The notes: generated from the sequence alone by a model not told the origin. Positions 11,491 through 28,599 are shown, numbered from the stretch's first letter. The stretch is 64,000 bases of DNA from Atrina japonica (GCA_030159075.1 BROG01000043.1:754001-818000), one strand, 5' to 3'. Program-made: numbers and translations.

Positions 11491-13547
11491 AAAATCGTGT
11501 TTTTCAAAATATCGCCTTCAATAAGTTTTTTAATCGATGCGATTTCTAAACAATTTCCCAAGAAAAACAGGAATGTCATCAACGGAAATAATATGAATAC
11601 CTTAACATTGATTTTAAACCATTCAACTGTAGTCAAGTGGTTTCTATAAAACTTTGTCAGAAGACGAAATCGATTTCTAGGGCTTTTGAAGGGCTGCAGA
11701 ACCTAAAAGTCTTCTTTGCATTCCCAAATGTCAAGATTGTTTTATTTATTTATGTAGTTGAACTTTGGGTAATTTTATTATAATCTTATCCATGTAACGT
11801 CATGTTTCCGTTTAAATCAATAACAAGAGGATAAAGTGTTTGCATATGTGTTCAATACATTTAATTTCGAAATTTTGACCGGCAATCTTGTGTAATATTC
11901 GACACTAATTTAAAATTACATCTGTTTATGACTGAAAAAGTGTAATCCATTTAATACATTAACCAATAATGATGATATTGAAACATGGAATGTTCAGTGG
12001 CAATTTTTGTAATATTGAAATTAAGATATAACGGGTAGAGCTTGGCTAACGATATAATATGAGTAAGTGATACTTTATGTTAAGCAGTGTAAATTAACTG
12101 TTGTACAAGGAATAAAATATTAGAATAAGTATACGTTATTGAATGTATCTGTGGAAATATTTAAAACCGGAGTTCTTGGCTCGACAAATGACAGAGCATG
12201 TGAGGTTCTTTTTCGCGCCATGAACGAAGGTCTAAATATTTCAACATTTACATTTAATAACCTTATATCATGATCAATGAAACAATTGTCATAATTGAAA
12301 GTATTTTGTTTAATTTACAAGAAATCAGAATAACGTAAAACTTTGCGTTCTATGTCATTGTTAGAGCACGTGTGGATATAACATACAAATAGTCCCGGAA
12401 CTTACACCCGGTCCCGGGCATAATTATTAGTGATATATTGCACCTTTTCATTTAATGTTAAGTAAATTGAAAACGAAAGTAGGACATATAAAATGATAAT
12501 GTACATAACAAGTACATGTAATTCTTACCCAAATTTACTATGTATATATCAGATCCGTGATATACCTTAAGTAATATTTCAGTGCACGTTGGCATAAATA
12601 TTGCGAAACAATAAACAGTCTACCTAGAAAAATATTTTAATATATACATTATCTAAGAAATCACATTAGATTTTAGATTAATTTTACCTTAATTTAGATA
12701 TACATTAATGATATATGTTATGACACATGTGTATTTCTGTAAATATTATACCAGTATACAACCATGAAATACTTTCATTTTATGTTTACGACGACATACA
12801 CGAATACATATACACTTGGTTAGATCAATCGGAATTCGTTTGGCGTTTCTACATCATTTTACGTTAAGAAATATTAAACCTACATTACTACTACGAGAAA
12901 CAGCAAATCAATCACTTGAACTGATTGATTGAAGATCATTATACAGTTGTTTATTACATAGTTGTAATACGCAGAGTAGTTGAATCATTTGTACAGATCA
13001 GTGAGTTCCATAAACAAGTACGACCTGAAAGTTAAAAAAAGGTTGTACGTCTTTTTACCGAAAAAAAACCGATTACCACACGAAGTCATACCTCGTCTGG
13101 ACTTGACTATGTTATCATGCCGACATGGCTACTAATTTGATTTTAGGATGGAAATGTTTTGGAAATCTTTCTTCCACAGTTTGTATGTTCAATAGAATAA
13201 TTTCATTACATCTAGAAATACTGTATTATCTATTACGATAACGTCATCCCAAGGTCACACTTAAGTACAAATATTCTGAGAACTTTCTCCATCAAAATTG
13301 GCATTGGTGTTCTCATAATGTCGGGATCCAACATGTATATAAATAATCATGTCATTAAGACTTACATAGCAGAAATAACTATTGTATTAGGAAGATCATT
13401 ACGACTACTTTGTACAATTTTGTGCATATACATAATTGACATTTGATCCATGGTTCGTGTTCAAGTATTGAAAGGTATTTCTATGTTGCATTAACAGGTC
13501 GTTAAGTAAGTTTTCATGTGAATAAAATGTACATTCCTGTTAGAGCA
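11491..13547. other. AT-rich non-coding stretch
   Basis: No gene or repeat recognised. The small open frames here lack any family signature. Confidence 0.5.
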
Positions 13548-13990
13548 GTTCATATCTGTCGGGGAACGGTATGTGTTAAATGGTATAATTAACTCGACAA
13601 CAATAAGCTGTTTGCAGGAAATAAATTTTAGCATTATATACCTTGGATATTTTGAAATAAGCAAATATTAATAACGCAAATAGCTCAAAACTCTATTAAT
13701 TACTAAGTGGAATTAAAATTTGAAATGTAGGCATTAACCAAAAAAAAAAAAAATAATAAAATAAATAAAAAACAAAACAAAACAAAACGAAAAAAAGAAC
13801 CAAAGAATGTGCAGGAGTATTACCTATATAATATATAAATAAAATAAAATCTTTTGTTGTATTTCTATGACGACGGAAAACTCGAATTTAATTTCTGAAC
13901 CATTCTTGTTTACGCGGTTCATATCCGTCTGGGAACGGTATGTGTTAAATGGTATAACTAACCCGAACACAATATATGCCTTAGATATTT

Positions 13991-14126
13991 GCCAGTTTTC
14001 TTGCGGAAGGTCGGTGGTCTTTACCTGGGTAACCGGGGTTTCTCCTCCACCAATAAAAACTGTCCGCCATCATATGACTGATGATTGTTGAGTATGGCGT
14101 AAAATAAAAAATCAAATCAATCAAAT
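13991..14126 (+). mobile_element. 5'-truncated tRNA-derived SINE with 12-bp target duplication
   Basis: It contains only the body and tail of the 4289 SINE type (GCGGAAGGTCGGTGGTCTTT, CTCCTCCACCAATAAAAACT, then an A-rich tail). CCTTAGATATTT at 13979-13990 is repeated at 14127-14138. The missing tRNA head plus clean target duplication suggests truncation at insertion. Confidence 0.8.
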
Positions 14127-14149
14127 CCTTAGATATTTTGAAATAAGTA

Positions 14150-14285
14150 TAAAAATCTCAGATACCAAAGTATAAATCAATAGAATGTCCAGGACATAGA
14201 TACAAATCTGGTAAAAATGGACAAACACGGACCTCTGGAAACCAAGAGGTGGGATCAGGTGCCATGGAGGAGTAAGCATCCCCTA
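14150..14285 (-). mobile_element. Naiad-type element, 3' terminal fragment
   Basis: It holds only the last ~135 bp of the element, from the terminus (AAAAATCTCAGATACCAAAG on the plus strand) to the GGAGTAAGCATCCCCT motif. It then joins TATATATGATAG. Confidence 0.85.
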
Positions 14286-14592
14286 TATATGATAGCAACA
14301 CAAAATTCTGTTATTTACCAAATTCCTGAGCGGATTAAAAAAATTAAAGGAAGGCATTATCAAAAAAAGAAAAAAGAGGCAAATAATGTGCAGGAATGTT
14401 ATCTATATATACATCAATTAAGTCATATCCTTTGTTGTATTTCTGTGACGACGGAAACCTCGGGTTTAACTTCTGGTCCAGGTTATAATTAAAACTACTT
14501 TTAAAAAGTAGTTATCGTTCCTTTGTCACTCATGTGATATAAAAAAGTATATGCAACTGATGTTCCGGATGAGACAAACTGGATGTCACGTG

Positions 14593-15647
<1,055 letters not shown>

Positions 15648-16005
15648 AAACACAGATACCAAAGTATTAATCTTCAGGATGTCAAGGATACAATATACAA
15701 ACTGGTGAATATTGGGCAAACACAGATCTCTAGAAATCAAGAGGTGGGATCAGGTGCCATGGAGGAGTAAGCATCCCCTGTTGACAGATCACACCCGTCG
15801 TGAGTCCACAGTCAAATCCAAATGAAATACATGTGGAACAAATCATCATCACAATTGGTAGAGACGAATCGACAATGGCTATCGAACAGGTAACTCAACA
15901 TTTCATTTAATAATACATAGGAATGGCAAACAAGGACATTATACCGACCGTACAAGTTGTGGAACGTTCACATCAAGCTCGATTCTCGATTTTCGACACT
16001 TCCGG
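15648..16005 (-). mobile_element. Naiad-type element, diverged 3' fragment
   Basis: Same end sequence as the 4743 copy but with many substitutions. It keeps AAGAGGTGGGATCAGGTGCC and GGAGTAAGCATCCCCTG. The codon that is TGA in sister copies reads CGA here (15869-15871). An older copy. Confidence 0.8.
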
Positions 16006-16206
16006 TAGCGAAACGTATTGATACCGCCAAACATTATGTAATGTTTAATACGTCTGGCAATCAATACCTAATAAAACTGCTAAGATAATTTTATGTTTTA
16101 TAACGAATTTGGTAATCTGTTGGCATTGCTTCTGATTCCATGAGTAATAAAAACAAATTGCTTGAAAGACTGAGGGACAAATGCTTGATTTGAATGGAAT
16201 TTAAAT

Positions 16207-16447
16207 GTCGTTTACGCCACTCGAAACATTTTTACAGTTATATGGTGGCGGTCAGTTTTTAAGGTTGGAGGGGAGAACCCGTATATAATATCACCGGGAA
16301 CACAACACCGGCCTTCCGCAAGTAAACTAACAAACGTTCTTAAAGAAATCAGCTTAGGTTTAAGGCAGGACTCAAACCTGCACTGACAAGAAGTGAGAGA
16401 CTTTATAGTTTAAATCGCGATGCTCTAACCACTCTGCCACGGAAATA
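16207..16447 (-). mobile_element. tRNA-derived SINE, minus orientation
   Basis: Reverse orientation of the 4289 SINE type. The body appears as ATATGGTGGCGGTCAGTTTT, and the tRNA-like head lies at the right end (CTCTAACCACTCTGCCACGG). Diverged; no clear target duplication. Confidence 0.75.
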
Positions 16448-17170
16448 AATGGGATAAATGCAGTAGTCAGTATGTTTAGAAACAGCAGATATTAGTGGGA
16501 AGTACTGAAACCAAATGTTCAAAATAGCAGTTTCTGTAAGAAAATATACAATGAAATGTATTTTGTCCAGAAAAACTTGTATTATACAATAAGTATATAA
16601 AGAATAGGCACTTACATAAGATTAGAAATGATTGATCTTATCATCTCTACAAAGTTGTTTTGTCTAGAAGCTGAAAGATAATTCCTGGCTCTTTTCTTCT
16701 TCATATGCAAATTACTTTCTTAATTTCCTTGTATTTTCAATGGATGCGTTGTAAAAGAACATATTATTTAATACATGCTTTGAACGTTAATTTGTCTTTT
16801 CCAAATTCCACAAGCATGAAACTAATTATTTCAAGAAATTGTGTAATTCATCAAAAGGTTTTTTGGTTTCTTTGTAGTTTACTATTTTATTCAAACTGAT
16901 CAATAGTTAGATCTTTTGCATTGTATTTATTTTCGGAACGTTTGAGCTCGTTAAATATATTTTTTCATTGGAACCGACGGTTATGCAGTAGTTTAAGGAA
17001 ATGGGTATATTTTGTTTTAATTGTTTGATCACAGTATATTTGTGTTTATTACTAACGATGCATAGGAGAAAATAGATGTAGTTATCATTCAATTGGTATT
17101 AGATAATCCCACACAGATATGTACTTATAGCGAGTCATACTATATATAATCCATTCCCATTGCCACCGTC
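16448..17170. other. AT-rich non-coding stretch
   Basis: Nothing recognised. Confidence 0.5.
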
Positions 17171-17881
<711 letters not shown>

Positions 17882-18029
17882 TTTGTTTTACGCCACATTT
17901 TGAATGTATATGGAGGCGGCAAGTTTTTTTTAAAGTGGGTGAGAGAACTCCAGTTAAAATGTACCCGGGAAGAGACCACCTACCTTTCTGCATGTAAACT
18001 GGCAAACTTTCTTGCAATATCAGCTTAGG
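17882..18029 (-). mobile_element. SINE fragment, minus orientation
   Basis: It holds the body of the same SINE family (TTTTACGCCACATTTTGAAT … GGAGGCGGCAAGTT … AATATCAGCTTAGGTT) without a recognisable tRNA head. Confidence 0.65.
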
Positions 18030-20065
<2,036 letters not shown>

Positions 20066-20399
20066 GTAAGTATTGTTATGGAAAAGTATCATTGTGTAAA
20101 ATTTACATGCATTTCCTTCAATACTATCGAGATCATTACTAAAGTATGTGATTTTTTTATCGTAATGGTGATGGACGTAGTATCGAGATAGCCTAATCCC
20201 AGGGGACTAACAAACATATTCAGTTGTATAAGTTTGCACTTACTATTTATATAAGAATGACAAACACGAGTTTAAGTATCTAGTCAGATATTGATATCCT
20301 TGTGAACTAAGTCACGGCATATCTGCAAATCCTGACTGCTCGTCTGCATGTTATGTTGTAGACATTACATCGACAGTCTTTAAATAGACATTTTTAAAG

Positions 20400-21738
20400 A
20401 GAAACGTCAGCAGTTTTGTGGAAAAACTTCAGTTGTACTGTACAGTTGCTAATTCCAGAAGCGGTGTAAATGAGATACCACTTTCTCTTCAGAAAAACTA
20501 TTGTAAATTGTAGCTAAACTGGTGAAGTCTAATTGACAGAAAGGATCGTCTTGAGCATTATAACTTTGGTAGCATGTTTATAATATTTATGTGGAAACTT
20601 CAAAATTCTACACAACTTTTAGAAAATTTGAAGGCACACAATTTCTAAAATTCACAGTATCAAAACATACGACTTCTCTCTTCTTTACACAACTATTCCA
20701 CATAGAAATAAAAGAGAGACTTTTTAGCACCATAGAAAAATGGACAGGTAAAAGTGGTACCCGGAAATTTAATTATCTGGTGATTGGCTATCATGATACT
20801 TATTTTGTCAAACACCACTCTGATTCTACACATAAATACACTGAAGGTGATATAAAAAGATGCTGGAATTTCTAAAAGACAATATATTTATAATGTTCGT
20901 AGATGCGGTCTTTCAATAAAATGTCAGTATCTCTCTGGGAGTCAATTGTGCTCCTTTATTGGCTGACCTGTTCCTTTATTCATAAGAAGCAGACTTCATT
21001 CAGAACTGATGAATCAAAAGAAGAAAAAGTTAGCGGTGTCTTTTAATTTGACATTTAGATATATCGACGACGTTTTGTCTATCAATAATGACAATTTTCA
21101 TACATATGTCAATGCGATATATGCCGGCTAACTAGAAATTGAAGATGCAACAGAATCAAGCACATACGCTTGATAATTAGACATTTTATTAACTATAGAC
21201 ACAAACAGGAAGTTAACAACTAAGCTTTACGACAATCGCGACGATTTCGGCTTTCCCATCGTTCATGTTCCAAATTTAGGTAGTAATATCCTACAATCAC
21301 TCACATATTGAGTTTATATTTCATAAATGATCAGATAAGCCAGAACGTGTTCAACATATGAACATTTCATATGCAGAGGTAAATTACTGACTAACAAATT
21401 ATTGACACAGGGATATCGAAAACCTCGTTTGATTTTAACGTTCCGCAATTTTTTCGGACGGTATAATAGTCTTATTTGCGACTATTCTGTTGCACTAAGT
21501 GAAATGTTGAGTTGCCTGTTCGATGGTGGTTGTTAAGACGTCTGTACCAATTATGACGAGGATTCGTTTTTTACGTATGTCATTTTAATTTGACTGTTGA
21601 CTCACGTCGGGTTTGACCGGTCTGCAGGGGATGCTTACTCCTCCATGGCACCTGTCCATTTTTTTTTTTACTAAATTTGTACCTATTTCCTGGACATTCT
21701 AATGATTTATACCTTGGTATCCGAGACTTTTTCTATTT
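20400..21738 (+). mobile_element. Naiad-type element, 5'-truncated RT copy with nested insertion
   Basis: A degraded plus-strand copy. Recognisable pieces are LFHIEIKERLF, GTRKFNYLVIGYHDTYFVKH, then the YIDDV catalytic motif region (ATATCGACGACGTTTTGTCT near 21060) and the shared 3' end to about 21738. The match to the 41340-41440 region of the longest copy resumes on either side of a ~107-bp insertion at 20477-20583. Frameshifts and stops make it a pseudogene. The codon that is TGA in other copies reads TAA (21534-21536). Confidence 0.85.
20477..20583 (-). repeat. Dispersed repeat family V inserted inside a Naiad copy
   Basis: The reverse complement matches the 5318 repeat (…TACCAAAGTTATAATGCTC…). 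Flanking RT-coding sequence joins cleanly across it, which gives the element's two ends in this copy: AAATATTATAAACAT… and …AAGTGGT. Confidence 0.75.
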
Positions 21739-21911
21739 ACATTCTGGACCTTTAATATTTATCTTTGACTATTTCGTATATGAAGTAAAATGGTAATTTC
21801 TTTTTCCGCCATCGTTCCTTGCTCGTGTTACGAAATACAATAAATCTCATTATCAATATCTTTTACCTATCCATAGATTTGATATTTTTGTCTAGAGGTT
21901 GTACATTTCAT

Positions 21912-22062
21912 GTTGTAAGATTGACATTCTGGTACTGTAAGATTGACATTCTGGTACAAAATGGTGAGTATTTCACTGCTGTAAGATTGACATTCTGGTA
22001 CAAAATGGTGGGTATTAAACTGCTGTAAGATTGACATTCTGGTACAAAATGGTGGGTATTAC
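21912..22062. repeat. Minisatellite, ~45-bp unit
   Basis: Four copies of GTAAGATTGACATTCTGGTA. The first pair is spaced 22 bp, and the later copies about 45 bp with CAAAATGGTGGGTATT between. Confidence 0.9.
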
Positions 22063-23948
22063 ATCGAAATATAGTCATCACTATTTTGTTGCATTATCGT
22101 ATGAAATCAGAATGACAGTAAAAGTGTAAAACATCTCTTTTTGTAAATTACGCAGTAATGACATGCTTTCAGGGACAAAGACTTGTACTTATTATTGATA
22201 AAAACCTCGTAGCTATAAATCAAATTGACCATTTTTACGACGAATTACTGTCTAAGTCACTCACATGCATAAATATTACTTATCGAATTTGCCGGTTTCT
22301 GATTAGATATTTGTTGTTTTTTGGGATAAGGAAGCCAATAACTGAGTTTGCAAGATAGGAACTAATTTAGGGTGTTATAAATCATAAGCATATTGTACCA
22401 AGAAGATCAATGGTATTTGATGCCAATTAGATGTCGTGTTAAATGTTATAGTAGAAACCTTGTGAAACCAACCTCTAAATATTGTGTAGTCTTTACTGTA
22501 TTTAGGCCAATGGTATAACTTTGATATTTATGCTTTTGTCGGGTTTTACCAATGAAATATTCACTTTTATCAAGAACGTTTATTCTCACCAATAGTATGC
22601 ACATGAGTTATAAGGCAAAGAAAATAACTTCTATATGTATAATCAATGTTGTCACTTGTTGTAGGAAAAAACATCATTTGTATTGTCTCGTGTTATACGA
22701 CAAAGAAACAAATTCTATATAAATTTTCTTTATTGTCCTATGTTATATGACAAAGAAAACAAGTTATATGCCTGTTTTTCATTAAATCATGGATTTTCGT
22801 TTATTCGTGGGGTCATAAATAGAATGCATTAGTTTTAGTTTGCACACTTGCCAGCATTTGTTTATGACTGAATTTGAATGAAAAGACGGACGTCCTGACT
22901 TTAGATAATATGTTTGTTGATATATGTCAAAAACAAGTAAAGATGTATAAAATTCTATAGACTCTCTACCAAAATTACTAATAGTATTATAACAAAATTG
23001 TGTTTACTTTTAGTGTATTATACCACAAACTTCTAAAGATGTTCTATGAACTATTTAGAATTCTCCTTGTTAGTATTGTAAGACCAGCACCGCATTTGAT
23101 GGTCAATCCATGCGCCACGACATCAACATGAAAGAGAGAGGAAATACGTTCCTTGTTTAATCGTCTCCAAATAAAAAAAATAGTCTATAATGAATATTTT
23201 GTGGAGAGAAGTAAGGCTGAATGCTTCGTTTAGTCACATATGTTTAATTGTGATTTATTTAGTGAAATATAATTTGCCCCAAGACTTAATGATAATACAG
23301 CATATAGACATTTTCTATAATGACCTCTGTTTATACCGTCCTTATATGTTTTATTTTATAATCAGAATGTGTATTATAGTGCACTCACTTTTTTATTGTG
23401 AGTATGGTACCATGTACACAAGATTTAGATGACGACGAGATGCGATGACAAAATATGAAAATAACATACAGTCATTTCCATTAAATCATAAACCCCATAA
23501 AAGTTACAAATATACTTTATTCATATAGAAAGATCTTGTCTCTGCATGGTATATTTTTTATTGCGAGAACAAGTGCAACGCTTTTTTGTTAACTTTTTTC
23601 CCGGAGAGTAAAACGGACATAAAACTACTTTGTTTGAACCTCATGGTAGACAGATTGTAAATATCATTAAGTGATAGGGCTTGTAACTAAATAAAATAAA
23701 TGCTTGTAGTAATATACTCTCAGTTTATATTTGCACATACCGTTAAGTACAGAAACAAATTCTTTCTTCTCTTCACAAAAAGGAATTACTGTAGACTCTT
23801 TCCTACCTATAACGTTCTTAATATACGTTGTTTGCTCTGTATTTTATCATTTAGTGTTATAACGATGTTTTTTATACATCTGTTGCTAATTACCTGTAAA
23901 TGCTTTGTCTTTTGTACAGTGCTTATTGTAGTTGCTAATAATAATAAC
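22063..23948. other. AT-rich non-coding stretch
   Basis: The only structure seen is three loose tandem copies of a unit with TGTTATACGACAAAGAAA at about 22600-22765. Confidence 0.45.
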
Positions 23949-23993
<45 letters not shown>

Positions 23994-24004
23994 GATGATG
24001 ATGG

Positions 24005-24050
<46 letters not shown>

Positions 24051-24144
24051 AATGATGACGATGATTATGATGGTAATAATAATGCTAATGATGATAATAA
24101 GTTCATCACCATCGATATCATCATCAGCAGCAGCAGCAGCAGCA
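23949..24144. repeat. (GAT)n microsatellite followed by (CAG)n
   Basis: A long GAT run with GAA/GGT interruptions to about 24066, then a short CAG run at 24124-24144. Poly-Asp and poly-Met frames are artefacts. Confidence 0.95.
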
Positions 24145-25092
24145 ATGTAGTTTAATATATTTATGTATCCACTAGGATTTTCTGATAAATTTACTAATTA
24201 TGAAATCATGTTTTTGAGATTTTACATTTCGGTTAATTACAAGTGTCTGTTTTGCTGAAGACAGGTAATCGCCAGGTAAACGTAAGTTACATACCTACAT
24301 AAACTGTACAGCTTGAAAATGGTCAAGATATTTCTTACCGAATCTAAAAGACATTTAATTATGCAATAAGTGATATTCATCATTACAAAGTAAAGCACAA
24401 AAATACAAGGTATATAAAACGACATGTCCAAGTTGTCTATGTGTTTAGAAGTTTCTCTTGCCGTGTGTAGCATATATACGTTCGTGCCTCAATCTATAAT
24501 AAAGATAAACTAAACTTTTATGAAATGTTTGCAAAAATTTGAATCTCGATAAAAATAATCATATGACATGATAAAAAAAATCTTTTCACTTCTCCTTTTT
24601 AAAGCCTTTATTGGGCCTTTCTTCAGTTTAACGATTTTCCTGTGATTATCATTAGGATTTAAGTGACTATGATATAAATAACAGGTGTTAAGTAAGATTT
24701 TTATGGTACAGCCTTTTTGGTAAAAGTAGGATCCTATCATTTTATAAAACCAGTTTTCCAGTTATTTGTGATTAATGGAGTGCGTTTTGTTGTTAGTTCG
24801 GTGTTTTATTCTAGTAGCATTTTCTCCTCCGTCCAATTTGCAAAGTCATTACACACCTTAATGATACATTTTGCATATATTATATTTATAATCTCTTTTA
24901 TTATCCACTTTTCATAGAATATCATATGACGTTTAAATCCTATAATTCATTTTTAAATATTCATGATTTAGATAAATGTCAAGTTACCTTGCCAGTCATT
25001 TCTTTTGTTCTTCTGTTTTCAATATTTTATTACTTACAACATAAAACTGTCACATATTGAAAACAATGTCAATATCTATGAATTTTTAAATA
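24145..25092. other. AT-rich non-coding stretch
   Basis: Nothing recognised. Confidence 0.5.
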
Positions 25093-25376
25093 TAAAATAC
25101 ATAGAAGATATTTGACAATTGTTTTTTTTAATAACATATTTATTACATCGAGTGAGACAGGAGAATGCATATTTAACACGAGTGCGTAGTACGAGTGGTA
25201 AATATAAAAATCTCAGATACCAAAGTATAAATCATTAGGATGTCCAGGACATAGATAAAAATCCGGTAAAAATGGACAAACACGGACCTCTGGAAACCAA
25301 GAGGTGGGATCAGGTGCCATGGACTGTCTCGTGAGATTCAAAAACATTTGTCAAATATTCTATTTACCACATTTCC
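25093..25376. mobile_element. Possible small inverted-repeat element split by a Naiad 3' end
   Basis: AAGATATTTGACAATTGTTT on the left pairs imperfectly with AAACATTTGTCAAATATTCT on the right. Between them lie a CGAGTGCGTAGTACGAGTGG segment and the Naiad fragment at 25205-25325. Confidence 0.35.
25205..25325 (-). mobile_element. Naiad-type element, 3' terminal fragment
   Basis: About 120 bp of the element's 3' end, from the terminus to AGGTGCCATGGA. It closely resembles the 4743 and 14150 copies. Confidence 0.85.
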
Positions 25377-26733
25377 AAGTTAAGTTTTGTTAGGCCCTAG
25401 ATTTACCCGATGTTCTGTACATGTAGGCTAGTCTACGGCTTGTGAAATGTAAACAAACCACGATTTGACACAGGGACTAAAGCGTTATATGTTCAATGAA
25501 AACTGAAGCCTGCTGGAAAATATTACGCTATAAAAAGGATTTCCATGCCCCTGTGGTTTAAATTGAAATACATCACTTGATGACTCAAATATTATGCCAA
25601 AGTTATCGATAGATTTGGACAGCAAACTCGCTTCGGAGTTAGCCTAATTCGATGTTCATTTTCTGTACTGTATCTCCAGTGTCACTGAAACATTTTGAAA
25701 CTATTGAACTGTTGACCTCGATAGTGGATACATTAAACATTTCCACTGTATTTCGACCACTTAAATTCATTCCATCAAAACATGATATCACCTGCTTTTC
25801 AGTCAAGACAGAACAAGTCTGTGCGGAGCCATTTTGTTTAGCTTCGATACGGCGTTATAAACATCTCAAATGAAAATCCCTTCTTGATACGTCATATCTA
25901 CAGTACGCGTTTAAAAGTTTTTTACCACTTTTGCCACGGCATCACCATTTATTGGCATTTGTTAAGAAATGTGATCAGTTTCTAATCAAACAATGAATTG
26001 AACTTTATCATTACATTATAGATGGGATTAATTAATTGGATTTACATTAGTGACCTGGCACTGTACTTTTATTGGCTTAATGAAAAATGTCATATTTTTC
26101 ATTAAGTCAATCAAAATACAGTAAAATCAATAAAAAATAACAGTGAAAAAAGCTTTTATTTAATTGATAAATTTAATAGAAATGTAATAAATTTCAATAT
26201 TTTATGTTGCTAACGTGGAGTATGGTCAGTTCGAAAGTATTTTACCAATCGATCCAACCAAAGAAAAATACCATAGTAAAATCAAATCGACATGATCATT
26301 CATAGATCAAAATTACCTTTCAAAATGTTAAAAATTCTTTCTGAGTTTTGTATAAATAATTGTAAAGCAATTTAAATACTTTGACGAATAATATGTCGGT
26401 TTGGTTAATAAGACGAATGATCCGTCTAATATGTTATGTGGACAGGGGATGCTTACTCTGGGGTTTATTGACCAGATTTGTAAATTGATTTGAACATTTT
26501 TACTATTTAAATACTTTGGTAGATCTATGTATGATATTTTTATTCTATTGACATTTGGTGTAAAAAGCGTTACAGTCAATCATACTTAACACCAACCTTT
26601 TCATTTCAATCACTTTTCGCAAGCTGAGAAAAATCATACTCAGTTTCATGGCCAAATCGTGCCTATCTATGTTGCAATAGCAACTGAGGCGTACGACATC
26701 TGTTAATTTGCTTTATATTATAGAGAGACTATA
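25377..26733. other. Non-coding stretch with a hairpin and a decayed Naiad end
   Basis: 26059-26123 is an almost loopless hairpin with ~32-bp arms and four mismatches (TTATTGGCTTAATGAAAAAT pairing with ATTTTTCATTAAGTCAATCA). 26443-26530 is a heavily decayed plus-strand Naiad 3' end (GACAGGGGATGCTTACTC … AATACTTTGGTA). Confidence 0.5.
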
Positions 26734-26928
26734 TCAACTGTCTGTGCAACCTCCGGAGTTCATGATAAGATTTTCACGTTGATAGTCATTGATTCTGTGT
26801 AATAATGTAGAATCGACCACCACTGCTATCATGTCCGATGATACTGGATGCAAAGCAAAGTGTTTATCTAAATCCTCCGACGGATATCTAAACGTATAGA
26901 AATTAATTTCCGTCAGCTGTCTCATCCC
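26734..26928 (-). other. Possible terminal coding exon, unidentified
   Basis: An open segment of about 64 codons with balanced composition, ending in TGA. It includes EINFYTFRYPSEDLDKHF, then DMIAVVVDSTLLHRIND and a C-terminal SGGCTDS. A CTAAAACAAG^GG sequence just upstream could be a weak splice acceptor, though its pyrimidine tract is poor. I do not recognise the family. It could be the last exon of a gene, a pseudogene exon, or chance. Confidence 0.15.
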
Positions 26929-28599
26929 TTGTTTTAGGAAAATTATTATATATATACATTTATGTATACTAAAGTAACACAGAAAAATAATCAGAGTATG
27001 TATATACTCTAAATGAGCCAAAAATGTAATAAAACCCCAACTGAAAAATGGGTCCTTATGACAATTTGGGAGGCACACCTGGTCCCATCCAGTTTGGGGT
27101 TCGCAATTGTTTTCATGTTAAGTCCGTTGTTATATCTAATTTGTTGTATTCTAATGGACTTGTAGTTTCGAATATCGATTAGAACTTCCTCATTTTACTT
27201 TTAGAAACTTGAATACATGTGGATATAAAAATGTATACAATATGAGAATTAGCACTGGCAACTTTTCTTGTGTCCGGTGCGATAAATCTACAGAATTGGA
27301 AATGTAAATTACCGAAAGGTAAATGGGTATGATTTCTCAATACAATTACAAATACGTTCTGGATTTTCCAGAGAAACACACGAATTGTTTGTTCGTATAT
27401 TATTTGCATGTACACAAATTGCAATATTAAATCAAATAATTGTCTAAATATAATTTATTTACAGTTAGAAATGTGTTTACTTGCAATAGCTTAGAGATAA
27501 TCTGATATACGGAAAATAAACTTTGGGAAAATGCAATTTTCACAGTAATAGCTTCAGGGTCTACTTTCTTCACTGCAATTAAAGTTTGGGTATATGGCGT
27601 ATTGATTTTGCACTGCATTAATGTAAGGACGGTAAAACACCACTATGTGATCTATGATTAGTGCATAGTTCTGGTCATTCTGGTTGAAGCAAATTAGTAT
27701 CTGTGCAATATCCCAGTGTCTGTGTATCATTTAACTTCCTAAGGAGAATTTCTACATATCCTAAATTGTTTTTGATAACGCGCCAACAAATAAGTGGTAA
27801 TATCCATTAGATTTGTTAGGACAACAGATTTTTTCTTATCTCACAAATGTACAATTGACAAAAATTTCGCGGAAACTGTATGATCAGTTAACGAAATGAT
27901 AGACAACAACAGGTTCATAATTATGCCAAACATTAGTCCAAATGCTTTTTTTCGAATTTTACTTATTGTCCGCGCGGCTCACTTTGGAAATCGGAAAACT
28001 TCGATATTTCGAATGCAACGAAGTAAACGTGTATAATGAAAGGTTCAGTGGCTGAGAAAAGTTTTCTAATAATTAAAATGTTATGTCTAATTATAATCTA
28101 TTAAATATTATAAACATAATACCAAAGTTATAAATGGATGAGCAAAAAGGTTAAGATAAAGTAGGGACTGTCCTATGTAAAAATAAGGTCATCCACTGTG
28201 ACGGTTTCAATTATCAATTGGTACTCAATATACGATCGATTATAAACGCAGCCTCAGCAGACCATTTGAATGAAAACAGTGAAGGTAATGAAAAAGTTGA
28301 ATTACATATAAAACATGTTTAAAATGATTGAGGACTTGTTTTAAACACGAAGTTAGATTGATGAATAACTAATATATATATTCATTTGCATTCGACTTTT
28401 GTATTTTGGTGGATGTGATCGGTCGTCAAAGACAACTTATTCTCCCACACTTGCTCTTAAAACACACTGATAAACCTGTCTTTCCTTCCCTGGGGAAAAA
28501 CAGCTCACAAGCACTGTAACGTCACATACGCACTATCAAATAGTTGAGCTTTAAACGTGCTTTTATTGACGTTTGTCCTGTTGTAAATATTGGAAATCG
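26929..28599. other. AT-rich non-coding stretch
   Basis: Only a short piece of repeat family V is seen, at about 28096-28150 (TAAACATAATACCAAAGTTA). Confidence 0.5.

Larger units (their letters stand above)
13548..14490. repeat. Tandem duplication of a ~369-bp unit, second copy invaded by two elements
   Basis: Unit 1 starts TTCATATCTGTCGGGGAACG at 13548. Unit 2 starts TTCATATCCGTCTGGGAACG at about 13917. Each unit has an internal TTGGATATTTTGAAATAAG-type segment and ends near TTGTATTTCTRTGACGACGG. In unit 2 a SINE (13991-14126) and a Naiad 3' end (14150-14285) interrupt the match. Confidence 0.75.
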
